From Cenococcum geophilum 1.58 (lineage: Eukaryota > Ascomycota > Dothideomycetes > Gloniales > Gloniaceae), in the NCBI GenBank assembly GCA_001692895.1, contig KV748185.1:1240001-1304000 (forward strand): a DNA stretch of 64,000 bases, in the 5' to 3' direction. A program made the position numbers and the translations under genes. Shown here piece by piece: positions 1-11,249 of this stretch. A model generated the notes under the pieces. That model worked only from the letters and a program-made list of their open reading frames with translations. It searched no databases and was not told the DNA's origin. Numbering within the stretch: the first letter of the stretch is position 1; each line of letters opens with the position of its first letter.

Positions 1-1179
1 TAGGCCTTAGTAGTTATAGTAGATTTATATACCGCCGCCAGGCTTAGCAGCGAGGAGGAGTGGTATGGTAGCTGGTAAGGTTAATTCGCGGATAAAACCC
101 TTATCTAGCATTTTATTAATCCACTTCTTTACATACCTAAGTTTAGTAGGTAAGAGTGGTCTATTTTTATAGTACGGGGCCTAGTTTCTGGGGGTAATCT
201 TAATTTTATAGTCCTATAGTTGGTAAAGGGGCAGCTTATCTGCATTTTTAGGGAGGAAGTGCTTAATATATTTACTAAACTCCTTTAATAGGCGTTATAG
301 AATATCTTCGCGGGTTAATCCTGGTTTGCCTTTTAGGAATTTTTTAATATTAGTATTAACTATCTTCCGACGTAAAAGCTTGGTTTTAGTTTTTAGATTT
401 ATTTTAAGGAAGTTATAGAAATAGGGGGGGAGCGCTTTACGGGCTTCCTTTATTATATAGTCGCCTTCCACTAGCTAGCGGAAAGACCTTTTTAATAGGT
501 TCGGTACTTCTATTAGGCCTATAGGTAGCTCTTTAAGTAGCTGTCGGTGCTTATCTTATTTAACTAGTTCTACTAGCTCCGCTATATAGATCCTTATTAC
601 CTTTATATCTTTTTGCTTATAGAACTGGGTAAAATTAATAGCACGGGTATATTTAATATTGTTTAGGTTAGGGCGTATCTAGCTTTCTAGTGCTATAGCT
701 AGGCTAATACGGCTTAGTTGGCCTAGGGGGGCGGAAATAAGGCAGCGGCCCTATACGGTACGCGCGGGAGATGGGTATAAGGTTAGGCGTTGTGGTAGCG
801 CGGTTTTTATTATCCGGGTCTTAGTAGTTTTATAGCCAGTCCTTACTGTAACGCGAGCTATAGTGTGCGTATATGGCATATAGCTTAGTTCTAGGTATTA
901 GGCTAAGCGGCTAGGGTTTAAATAGTGCCTAGGTTAGGGTTAGTTTCTTAATAGTAGCGGCGTAAAGCGGACCTTCTTCCTTAGTCTTGGTAGGGCTGGC
1001 TAGCCCATCATTTTAGTCTTAAGTGCTAAGTTAGTCTAGTCTTCTACTATCTTATTTCTTTGCAGCTATACGGGCTCCCCTTTATTAGGAACGTCTTCTA
1101 CTATTAAGGCTTTATATATAGTCCTAGGCACTAGGCTTAGTAGTACTAAGTGTTTATATAGGGCGTCCCTACTAACGTC

Positions 1180-3250
1180 GGCTATCCCCTATAGGAGGCA
1201 GTGCCTAGAGCAGTAGTCTAAGTTAAAGTAGATCTTAAGTTTCCTAAAGCTAAAACAGGGCTTATGCTTTTAAAGCTAGGGCATGCCTAGGATAATTGGG
1301 GTAGTGGGTAAGAGTTTAGTAACAAAAAAGAGTATAGCTTTAGTATGGAGGCCGATTAATATTTAGGCGGTAAAGTAGTCCGTAATAAGCAAAGTTAGAA
1401 TACTATTTATGAGGCGTAGTAGCCTAGGTACCAGTAGCTTCTTAGTTATAATATTATACTTTCTTATAATAGACTCTGCGTCGGTAAATGCCATTACAGT
1501 ACTACTAGAGTTTACTAGGCTTACTATATTGATATAAACTTAGGGGTATAAGTTATATAATAAGGAGAGTTAGGTTTAAATAAGGATTAATTTCTTATTA
1601 CTATTTGCTGATCTAAGATTAAATAGTAGTTTACTAATAGAAAGGACTAATTAATCTAGTAACAGGGACCTAATCTTCTCGTCTTCCTCCTTATATAGTT
1701 TAGACCCTTAGGCATAACTTAGTCTAAGAGTCTGCCTTTTAACAACTAGGGTATAAAGCTGTCTTAGTAGGGCGGTCTAGTATCCGTCTAGCTGGCGGTG
1801 TTTATCTCTATTTTAGTTGGGGTATAGAAAAACAATACCTTGCTAATAACGTAGCCGTATTTATATTCGCTAGCGCGAAGTTGCTAATACTAGGCGTTGT
1901 TAACGGGTTGGGCTCCTATATAGGGTATGGTTTAGAGTAACTAAGCCGTAGGGTTAAAGGGGGGGAGTTGTCTGCTGCGGCTATAATAGGCTCTGTGGTC
2001 GCCGCGTCTATAATAGACTCTATGGTCGCCGCGTCCGCGGTTATTTGTTCGCGTTATTTAATAGGGTAGCATTAGGACTAGGTTTGCTATTTTAGCGGGG
2101 TTATAGGCATCCTTCTAGTAGCCGGGCAGGCTATAGGTAAGGTACAGTCTATTATTAACGCGGCGCTTATACTCTGTATTTAAGATTCTATTAAGGTCTA
2201 TAGGTTCTCTAGTCATTACTAGGGTTGGGGTTGATATAAGGGCAGGGGCTTAGGTAGGTAGGCGGTAGTTAGCGTTCTTCTTAAGGTTGGCTCGGTATAT
2301 ATAGTTCGCGAGGTTCTTAGCAAACACATCTATCTGCTTGCTCCAACCTATATAGTCGCTATTATTAATTTTATAGGCTAGTCTAAGTACTAGCTCTTCC
2401 ATCTTTAGAGAGATAAACTTTTAGAGTAGGTCCACCTTCTATTTATCTGTCTTCTTGGCGCGAACTATTAGCTTATTAAGCTCTCCCTTCTAGGACCAGT
2501 AATTACGCTCGCCTTAGGGGAAATGGTTAAGCTTATTCTTTGCGACCTGGGTTATATTAAGGACCTTATAGTAGGCAGTAAAGTCTTTAAGCATATCTTC
2601 CTTAGTAGGCCATTTCTACGTANATATGTTGTTTGGGTTCTTATATATAAGCTCTAGGCCCTACTTAATAAACTTATAGGCCTTATCCTCTAGTATGTCC
2701 GAGATATAAAGGATCTAGGACTGAACTGTATTAAAGTAGTCCTAGTTCCGGTTAAAAACTCCCTTAATCTTAATATACTAGGTCTTAAAATTAGCTTATT
2801 ATTCTAGCGGGGTACCTTTTCCGCTAAATATTAGCGGGTCTTTAGATCTCTGTTTTTTCTACTAGGTTACTACCGTTGTTATAGGGGTTAATTATTTTAG
2901 AATGGTAATAGTCTCTACCTAGAAGTTAATAGTTCCTATTTAGGAAGCGATAAGGGCACTAAGGTTTTCGTTAACTTTCTTATTAGCGGTGTTTGTATTA
3001 TATGCACTATAGTCCTACTTTAATGTTGTTAAGAAACTCATTAGTATAGTTAATAAGGGTAAGGTAAGCTTTACTAGGCTTAAAGGTCTTAGGGTACGGT
3101 AGGGAGCGGCAGATTATCTACGCGATATTGGGATATGTCTCTATAAATAGGTCTACAAAAACGTCGCGGGGGTTTTAGGTTTCGGCCATTTCGGCATTAT
3201 TAGTGTTGCCTATCTAGGCGCTAGGTAAAAACTAAGGATTATTCTAGGAC
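1180..3250 (-). pseudogene. Gag and protease remnant of element A
   Basis: The minus-strand region between the LTR and the RT would have encoded the capsid-like Gag and the aspartic protease. No open frame remains. Gag is inferred from position only: the stretch around 3,250-2,000 is charged and repetitive, with a near-duplicate motif at about 1,978-2,040 (two copies of a roughly 38-bp unit rich in GCCGCG). The protease is recognised from its conserved downstream region. A single ambiguous base sits at 2,623. Confidence 0.5.
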
Positions 3251-3378
3251 TGTGCTAAGGACGTGTTGGTTTTAGCAGAGGCGCGTATAGGTCGCGATTA
3301 CTCTAGGGTGGAGGTTAATTAGCTAGGGTATGGGGAATTAGTGATCGCAATAGGGCGCAAATTAAAGATACTATAAAC

Positions 3379-3565
3379 TGTTACAGTGCTGTAATAAAGT
3401 AGACTAAATAACTACGTTGTGGTATAAAGAGGGGAAGAAGGTGGAAAGGGGGTATTATATATAAATAGTAGGGCCGGCCGCTAAGTCGCTAGTAGTGGGC
3501 CAGCTAACAGTAGGGAACAGTACGAGATAGTATGAAACAGTATGCGTCAGGTCAGTGCCGTAACA
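3379..3565 (-). repeat. 5' LTR of element A
   Basis: The 187-bp LTR has TG...CA ends and short inverted termini: it starts TGTTACAGTGC and ends GTGCCGTAACA. It contains spaced AACAGTA-like repeats (about 3,505-3,545) similar to the tandem TACTGTTT units in the LTR of element D1. Element B1 continues immediately downstream after GTTCT. Confidence 0.75.
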
Positions 3566-3599
3566 GTTCTTACTGTTCCTCTCCCTATACCTATAGTTC

Positions 3600-6500
3600 T
3601 TCTTTCTTCGTTAATTATATAAATAGTTTAATATTTTTTAACTATTATGTTATAAACCTTCTACAGTAGTTGCAAAACCCTAGGAATAATCTTAACTGTA
3701 TAACGTTCTCTAGTTCTTACCAATTTACTATAGCCTTAATCTTCTTTAGGTCTATACTAAGTTGGCTTAATTTAATAATAAATCTAATAAAATTGGTCTT
3801 CCTAGTAAAGAACTTGTATTTTTTAATTGCTACTAGCATCTATTCCTCTTATAGTCTTCTTAAAACCTATTTAATGTGTTCTCCGTGCTCTTCCTTATTT
3901 ATTAAGTAGATGATAATATTATTAAGGTATACTATAATAAATTTATTTAAGTGTTCTCCTAATATATTATTAATACGTTTCTAGAATATTGCTAGTGCGT
4001 TTATAAGCCCGAATTATATAACTAATAGTTTATATAGTCCTTCCTTTAACCTAAAGGCTGCCTTCTATTTATTACCTTCCTTAATCCTAATCTAATAGTA
4101 CGCCTACCTTAGATTTATCTTTATAAAGATTTACGTATTACCTATCCTATCTTAGATTTCGCTAATTAAGGGTAAAGGATACCTATCCTTTCTAGTAATA
4201 CTGTTAAACTGTCTATAGTTAACGCATAGCCTTAGTTTACTATTCGTCTTTAGTACGAATAGTACTAGATAACCCGCTAATAACTATAATGGTCTAATAT
4301 ATCCCTTTTATAAGTTTTCTTAGATAAACTCTTTTAGTGCTCTACCTTTTTCTTCGGTAAGCTTATAGATTAGAAAAAACCTTAGACTTATTCCTAGTTC
4401 TAATTCTATCTTATAGTTCTATGCTATATACTCTAATAGCTTTTTACTCTTAGGTGACTATAGTTTCTTACTATACTTGTAGTATCTTTTTGGTATATAG
4501 CTTAACCCTTTTTCTATTTCTTTGTAGGTCGCTCCTACTTAGTACTATACTAACTTGGCTTATTGTTATATTTTATAGCGTTATATATTTCTAATATTAA
4601 CTTAACCTATAACCTAATTAATCTTTAGATTATATTCCTATAACTAAGGCATTTCTAGTACTGCCTTATTATTCCCTAATAGTAATATATTAAAAGACAT
4701 CTTAACTAGTCTTCCTTTAATGGTTAACTAAATAGGTCCTGTTTTAAGGTTAATAATGCCTCCTTTATAGGCTATCAGATCTCCTAAAATCGTTATTAAT
4801 AGGTAAAGATATTCCTTCTGTCTATGTAGTAATCCTATTCTTTTTACTGCTACTAGCGAGATATGGTTCCTTATTGCTCTACTATCTATTAATACCTTAA
4901 ACTGTTAATCTTGCCACTTAATTTATAAATTTAGGTGTTGTTCTTAAATTTCTTTAAAGGTCTAAGGCTCTACTACTGGCTCTTTCTAGTTCTATAGGCC
5001 TTTACTTTTCCTAACTACTAGCTACTAGATCCTGTTTATACTTGGTCTAACTTAGGCTAATATTTAGTTCGCTTTTTGTCTTTAATGTGCTATAGACAGG
5101 TATTCTCTGGATATTCCCACTATTGTCGTCTATTTAGGCATTCTTCTATAAGGAATCTTCCTAGTTAAAGTATTAAGTCCCCTTATTCTTAAACTTCTAC
5201 TAGGTGCTAACTATGTATATACTTAGCGTTTTAATACTTCGCCTTGTCCGTTATCTAATATATCCTTATTAAATACTTCCGATTTTATCCTTTAGTGTTC
5301 TATATATATTATACGTATTATCTACACATGCTATCCACGATAGTGTGTAATATACTTAATGTCTTAGGTTAACTCTTAGCTTGTCTTTATCCTTAAGTTT
5401 AAACCTTTTTTATATTAATCTAAACGTCGTGACTTCGTTTATAGGTACTAAGATTTATCTTTTACTTCTCTAGTCCTCTAATTGCTTTTCTAGATCTTTT
5501 AATATTATAATTAAGGCTCCCTTAATATAAGTTATAGCCTTCTTTATAATTAGGTGGTCTTGGACAATTTTTTCGTCTAACTATATATAGAAATCCTTTT
5601 ACTTATTATTATATTGTTACCTATACTACTTTTAGTATAGCTGCTTAAGTATATACGGCTTATCCGTAAGGAAATATCTCTTTATTACTACGTTATAATA
5701 GCCTTTAGTATATTGTTCCTTAAACCTAGTAGGAATCCCTAAATCCTCTTCTTATTCCAGTCTAGTAAGCTACTTAGCTCTTAGTATACCTGCTTTAGGC
5801 CTATTAGTAATTCTTTATACTAGCGCTTTGTCCTTTATATATCCTAATATATTAGATCTCTTATCTAGTTTCTGTTCTTACTATAAGGTAATTCTTACTT
5901 TAAATTCCTCTATAGTTTTCTTTATATTACGTCTTATAAGTAAATCCTTAAAGTCTTCGTGCTTCTTAATCTTAGTATTAACTTTTTAATCTTTAGGCTG
6001 AACGCTATGTTCCCCTAGTAAGTCTTTTAGGTTTATATATCTGTCTCCTAATCTAATTGCTGTTTACGCTATAGATTCTCTAATTTATAAAGAAGCTCCT
6101 TGCCTCTTACTTATAGGTGTCCTAATTTATACTCTAAATTCTTAATCCCTTAAATTCTTTAATTCTAAGCTTGCTTCTAACTTAAGCTTAGCCCCTGCCT
6201 TAGTCTAACTAGGCTTAACTAGTGTCCTTATTTTGTCTTAAGAGTCCTAGATCTTACTTATCTTATCTTAAAAGTCTTATACTGTTAGGAATTCTTGTCC
6301 CAAGCTTATTTATATATCTTTAAACTAAGCTGCTACCCTACTCTATTAGTTTCTGTCTATTATAGGTCTTTAAGCTTACCTTATCTTATTTTAAGAATCT
6401 TAGTTATCTCTTATCTCGTCTTAAGAATTTTAAGCCTTTAGCTTTTTGCCTTTATTAAGTGGTAAGCTAGTACTAGTAGTTGTCTGCTTACTTAATTGTC

Positions 6501-8080
6501 TCTAGATATTACTCCTTCCGTTTTATAAAGTAATAGATACCGTATCTAACGGTGTTATAATGCCCGTTATTAAACCTTGCTCTATAGCGGTCTTAGTCTC
6601 TACTTCTATTATGTTATTAAGGTTTAGATACCCCTAGTTAGTTCCTTTACTATCCTTGTCGCTATTAATTAATAAGTACTCTAACTCTATTATTATTATT
6701 GCTAATTGTTGTCCGTATATTGCTGTAATATCTTAATTTAGCTTATAAAGTTAATCTTATTCTTTATCTAACTCTTTAGTTCCTCTAAGTCCTTTTAACT
6801 TTAGCTCTTATAGCCAATAGCTTATACCGTACTTAGTATCTTTATAAATTTAGTATGCGTTGTTATAACAAAACGTAAAACTTTTAATTAAATATTCTTT
6901 TGTTTCTTGTAGTATACTATTATCCCTCTATACGTGTATATTATATACTATTAGTCTAGTTCCCTTTATTGTATAATAACTCTAACTATCTTTATAATCC
7001 CTTGCGAAGTAACCTTGTTTCCCGTAATTTATATAAGCTTTATCTCTAAACTATTAACTTTATTATAGAGTCTGCCTAAACGTCTTCTGCTAATAAGATC
7101 CCTAGTTTAGCCTTTACTCTCTAGTCCTATAATTACTAGATCCTTAACCTCTAGGTTTTTATAGTTTTTTACTCTATCTCCTATAGGCTTCTTTAGTACC
7201 ACTTAGGTCTATTAGCTTTACGCTATACTATAGTTTCTAACTTAGCTTTAGTTGTTACGTGCTCTACGTCTTATATAACTATAGAACTCTATTCTAGCCT
7301 CTCTTAGCCTATTCCCTTTAGAAGATCCTATTATTGATCTTAATTACTTAATTTATTAATTTCCTTAGGGTGTCCGCATCTTCTATTAAAATAATTACGT
7401 CTTAGACTTTAGCCTTAAGTCCCTATTTATACTATGCTATAAGCGCCTTATTGTTCTATTTAACCTATATTATAAGTGTTTAAAACTATATTATATACTT
7501 AATTACTAAAGTTCGCTATATTAGGTCCTAAAGCTTTTTTTTTACTATAGTCGTTGCTTCCGGGTCCCTAAATATCTATATTAATTATTCCGCGAATCCT
7601 ACCTAGCTAGAAAACACAAACCGTACCTCTTAATTAGTAGTAGTTATTCTGTTAGTCTATATCTTTATTAAGTAGGATTTAAACTATTTAAGTGCCTAAC
7701 CCATTAGGAATAGTTCTGCGTAGGCTATTTAATCCATTATTATAGCTAACTTGGCCCCTTCTTATATGACTTTAAAATGCATTTATATTAAGAATCCTTT
7801 AAGCTTTAATCTCTCTCCTAAGAATTATTTGATTAATAATAACTTAACCTTTACTGCTCTGATTCTATTAAGTCTGTTTTTAAGTATTACATTATTTTCT
7901 ATTAATTAATCCACTATTTCTTATAATTGTTTTACTGTTATAGGTTATTGCGAGTTAGTGTCCGCTATACTAGTGTTACCCCCTAACCTTAAAGTAGTTG
8001 CCGCCGTCGATGGCGTTATAGTGGCTGCTTTTAGTAGCATGTTATTTGACTTCTATATTTATTACTATAACTAGGTAGTA
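3600..8080 (-). pseudogene. Gag-Pol remnant of B1 (no open frame)
   Basis: The CCHC zinc knuckle of the nucleocapsid reads AYINYGKQGYFARDY on the minus strand at about 6,995-7,045. The three Cys and the His of the expected C-x2-C-x4-H-x4-C have all become Tyr, as expected from C to T or G to A changes. The protease active site at about 4,860-4,900 reads LIDSRAIRNHI, with Gly of DSGA changed to Arg. RT lies at about 4,500-3,600. The protein would have made Gag and the reverse-transcription machinery; it is dead. Confidence 0.8.
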
Positions 8081-8084
8081 ATTG

Positions 8085-8507
8085 TGTAACGGAACCTTAT
8101 AGCAAAAACTACGATAGGCTTATTATTGGGCTAGGTATATAGGTAAAGCAAATTAAGTTAACAACGTAATAATAACTGGTGGAGTGGTTGCCTAACAGAT
8201 TAACTCTAATTATATTCTAAGAATTACTATAAGGAAGGAACTATCTAGGTAGGGACTAAGGGTCCTTAAATACATAACCGTACTTTTAAGAAATTCTCCT
8301 TGTACGTAATATACGTCTTATCTGTATTGGACGTGACGTTCCTTACGTTTAATATAGCCAACACGTTTAACTATTATATGACTTGCTTATTATTCCTCGT
8401 TATATGGTTCTACGGGTTCTATCCTGGACCGTGCTTATATTAATTAACTAGCTTCTTCTAACTCTTCCCTAAGTAGTCGTAATATCGTACTTAAAGCGTC
8501 CGTAACA
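8085..8507 (-). repeat. 5' LTR of B1
   Basis: The LTR is 423 bp, starting TGTAACGGAACC and ending GTCCGTAACA. It aligns over its whole length with the four LTRs of B2 and B3 (426 bp each). Confidence 0.9.
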
Positions 8508-9942
8508 TTTTTAAGGAAATCCTCTTAGTCTTTAGTATTATCTTAGGCGAGAGCTCCGGTATATTTCTAGAATTTAATATAGAACTTATTAAATAATTTA
8601 GTAGGGCTTATCTTTAGGGTATATAGTTTAGCTTAGTTAGTAGCCAGTAGGTTATAGTCGCGGTATATTAGGTTGAGATTATTAAAGACTTTTTAGTAAA
8701 ACTGCTACTTCTAGGGGCTACTAGTCTCCTATTAGGCGAAGAGTCTATTAAATAGTATACCCTTTATTTGCCTAATAATGTAGCTAATTTTAGTGTCTTC
8801 CGTAGGAAAAAGGTAGGCGCTTTAAGTTAGTTTCTCGCGGATTTACATCTTTTAGTGGCTGTATTTCTTATAGTCTCCCTAGAAAACTAGGGGATTAAGG
8901 TAGTATATATTAGACCCTATAGTAGCAGTTTAGGTCTAATTATTATAGCTTTTATTATCGCTACTTTAGTAGAGGTTCCTATTAGGTAAAGCTACTTAAC
9001 GCTAACCCTCTATTAAGTATTAAGTAGGTAAAGTTGCCGGGGGCGTAGAAACTTAGGTGGCGTTATATATAGTAAAGAGGTATCTAGCGTTATTATGAAT
9101 ATGCTCATTAAGCTAAGATTATAGGTATTTAATTATGCCTTCTTTTTTAGTAACTATAGCAATTAGTATAATCTTATTCTTCTTTAACTATTAAACGTCG
9201 CGTTTAGACACACGGAGGTTATCTTTAGTTTCTTAATATATATTATTGGCGAGCGCCTTATAAGCTTATAGGTCTTAGATAATATCGCGATCTTAAGTAG
9301 TACGCATCTTAGCTTATATAAGCTTTAGGTAGTAATTCTATAAAAGGTGGTAGTATTTATTAGGGTCTTATACTACCATTTTTACAAACGTCTCGGCGTC
9401 TCGTATTTTAATTTTAATAGGTAGTAGCCCTTCCGTTTGCTTATCCGTAGTTATATAGTTAATAAAAGATAAGATATTATTTGTGTCCATCTCCTTAGGG
9501 GCTAAGACTAGGGTTAATAAATTAAATTCTTCTAGGATTAATTGGCGTCGTAGGTTAAGTATAGGTATTAGATTATTCTTTAGGTTTAATATAGTGGCTA
9601 GTAAAGAATATTATCTTACTATTATAGGTTTCTTAGAAGTATAAAGTAAGGTAATTTATAAACACGCTGCTTTTAGTAGCGCCTACAGTATTATAAAGAC
9701 GTAGAATTAGTTATAGGCTAAGTGTCAGTAGTAAAAAGGGGTAACGTAATGTTATAGAACGAGGGCAGTGGCTATAGAGCGTATGTATTCGAGGAGTCTA
9801 TAAAACGTTGCGCGATCAATCGTAAGGGTCAAGGGCGTAAGGAGGTGATATACCTACGCGTAGCTGACATAAGCTATACGCGAGGTGTATATAAGAGCAC
9901 GGGGCTCTCCTATAGAGGCCCCTACGGTAGGGTTCCGTAACA
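8508..9942 (-). mobile_element. LTR retrotransposon F, 5' end only (LTR plus Gag)
   Basis: A 193-bp LTR (9,750-9,942) is followed on the minus strand by a Gag-like region that breaks at 8,508 where B1 is inserted. The Gag reading is stop-rich but has the layout of fungal Gypsy Gag, with a charged N-terminal half (for example IKIRDAETFVKMVV near 9,390) and a C-terminal part with LNNLNLIYRDYNLLATN near 8,650. The right flank is GCCTA (9,943-9,947), inside remnant X. The 3' half is outside the window. Family assignment beyond LTR retrotransposon is uncertain. Confidence 0.6.
9750..9942 (-). repeat. 5' LTR of element F
   Basis: The 193-bp LTR has TG...CA ends and inverted termini: it starts TGTTATAGAAC and ends GGTTCCGTAACA (the start was probably TGTTACGGAAC before mutation). 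It is more GC-rich than its surroundings. Confidence 0.7.
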
Positions 9943-10590
9943 GCCTATATACTTAACCTTGCCGTATTAATTCTGGTTCCCTTATATTGTTAATATAATT
10001 ATATACGGCGCTAGCTTATCTAGTTTAGGCCCTTTATTCTTTAGTTTAATAAGGATAAGGTTAGCAAGCTAAACATTCTATCTACTTTTACCCTAAGTAA
10101 TAGTAGTATAGCCTAAGGAATAGGTTAGAAAATAATAGCTATATAAACTAAATATAAACCTAATAAATGCTTAGCTGTAGTTTAAAGGTAAGACTTAACT
10201 AAACCCAGTATTTTAAAGCCCGTCTCCTAGTACTAAGTAATTGCCTTTTTAAGCCCTTTAACGTTGTAGCCGCTAGTAATTATAAATAGGCTTTAATTAA
10301 TAAAGTTAACGCGTTAAATTTAGTCTTTATTATAGCGGACGCTATCTAGTACCGCTAAGAGCTTTGCCCCCTATAGTGGCTATAAGGCCTTACCTTCTAA
10401 TTACTATATATAAAGCTTAGTAATAGCGGAGATATAGCTATTTATAATTAAGTATTAGACTATCTTATTAAATAAAGCGTTTAAGGCCTCCTTTATAGCT
10501 TCCTCTTATATAGCTGCGGCTGCCGCTACGGCTACCTTTCCCTTAGCCGTCTTCTGCCTCTTCTTCGCCCGCTTACTATCTTTCCACATC
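9943..10590 (-). pseudogene. Remnant X, downstream half (unrecognised protein)
   Basis: This continues, on the minus strand, the coding-like remnant at 22,800-23,440; the two halves were separated by E1 (target copies ACATC at 10,586-10,590 and 22,800-22,804). The reading is nearly free of non-RIP stops. It begins with a basic Lys/Arg-rich run (KRAKKRQKTAKGK), followed by an alanine run and then helical, leucine-rich sequence. I do not recognise the family. It could be a transposase or Gag C-terminus, or a host gene. It is cut at 9,943 by element F. Confidence 0.45.
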
Positions 10591-10934
10591 TATAAGGGCG
10601 CGGAGAGACTTTGGGGAAGATTTAAAGGAACGATATAAATTCTATCTAATCTAAGGGTATATAGCTTCTCGCTAAAAATAAGACGTTACGTAAAGAAGAG
10701 AAAGGAATAACAAGAGAATTATATAATTAAATAGTTAGGGGCTTAGTAGTTAATGCGTGCGTATATACGCACGCGGTCTTTAACAGACTTTAGTAGAATT
10801 TAATTAATCTGGCAGAATTTGGCAGAAGTTATTTAAGCTATTAGAATTTAGTAGAATTTAGTTAAAGCGTTAGAATTTATCTATTAAGTGTTTTACTAAG
10901 ATATTCCTACTATAACTGGGCTAGTCCTATTATA
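10591..10934 (-). repeat. 3' LTR of E1
   Basis: The 344-bp LTR pairs with 22,456-22,799. The outer end reads TATAAGGGCGC (TG mutated to TA). It carries tandem GGCAGAATTTGGCAGAA-like units at about 10,800-10,860. Confidence 0.88.
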
Positions 10935-10948
10935 GTACCTCCCCTTTT
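10935..10948 (-). other. Polypurine tract of E1
   Basis: On the minus strand AAAAGGGGAGGTA abuts the 3' LTR, which is the expected place for the plus-strand primer of reverse transcription. Confidence 0.7.
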
Positions 10949-11058
10949 AGTTAAAGATCTAAATAATTTAATTTTAGTTAAGATTTATAACTTATCGCGT
11001 GTTATATTTTCGCGTTAAGTAGTAGTATAGGGTTTTACCGGTTCTAATTGTTAAGTAG

Positions 11059-11103
11059 GCTAATTAGGATTTTCCATGCCTAGTATAAAAAATCGCTATT
11101 AGC
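11059..11103. repeat. 45-bp imperfect palindrome, E1 copy
   Basis: GCTAATTAGGATTTTC at one end is mirrored by AAAATCGCTATTAGC at the other. An equally long, better preserved copy lies in the unrelated Copia element C at 19,937-19,981. It lies in the 3' non-coding part of E1. Confidence 0.7.
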
Positions 11104-11174
11104 TTAGTTAAGGCGGTAAGCCGAACTAATATCTTTATAGTAGGTCTTAGCAAGGCAAATCTAACTAATTAGAT

Positions 11175-11197
11175 AACTTTAACCAGTGGTTAAAGTT
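11175..11197. repeat. 23-bp perfect palindrome, E1 copy
   Basis: AACTTTAACC and GGTTAAAGTT flank a 3-bp loop. The palindrome and about 30 bp upstream (TCTTAGCAA and AATCTAACTAATTAGA) recur in element D2 at 41,501-41,560. Confidence 0.75.
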
Positions 11198-11249
11198 CCT
11201 TAATATCTTGCGTATTATATAATTATATTATAAACATTATAACATATTT

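Larger units (their letters stand above)
1..3565 (-). mobile_element. Gypsy-type LTR retrotransposon A, 5' part, RIP-decayed
   Basis: On the minus strand this reads LTR, gag, protease, reverse transcriptase, and it runs off the left edge of the window. The protease stretch (about 1,490 down to 1,180) reads FTDAESIIRKY with, further on, a GMP-L-KHKPCFSF block, the usual flap and GIPWL-type region of fungal Gypsy proteases. The RT start (about 230 down to 1) shows VKKWINKMLDKGFIREL and then KPGGGI, typical of Ty3/Gypsy RT. Many codons expected to be Gln or Trp are stops. The right end is a 187-bp LTR followed by GTTCT (3,566-3,570), and B1 sequence resumes exactly there, so A is inserted inside B1; the matching target copy lies outside the window. 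Confidence 0.85.
3566..8507 (-). mobile_element. Gypsy-type LTR retrotransposon B, copy 1 (B1), interrupted at its left end
   Basis: This is the same family as B2 and B3 and can be followed base for base against them. On the minus strand the order is 5' LTR (8,085-8,507), Gag with zinc knuckle, protease, RT. The copy stops at 3,566 where element A is inserted, so integrase and the 3' LTR lie beyond the window. The right flank after the LTR is TTTAA (8,508-8,512) and runs into Gag of element F, so B1 sits inside F. Heavy RIP-type decay leaves no frame open. Confidence 0.88.

Noticed and set aside
3670-3909. 79-codon plus-strand open frame
   Set aside because: It lies antisense to RT of B1; the same antisense opening occurs by chance in TA-rich mutated DNA, with no protein family resemblance.
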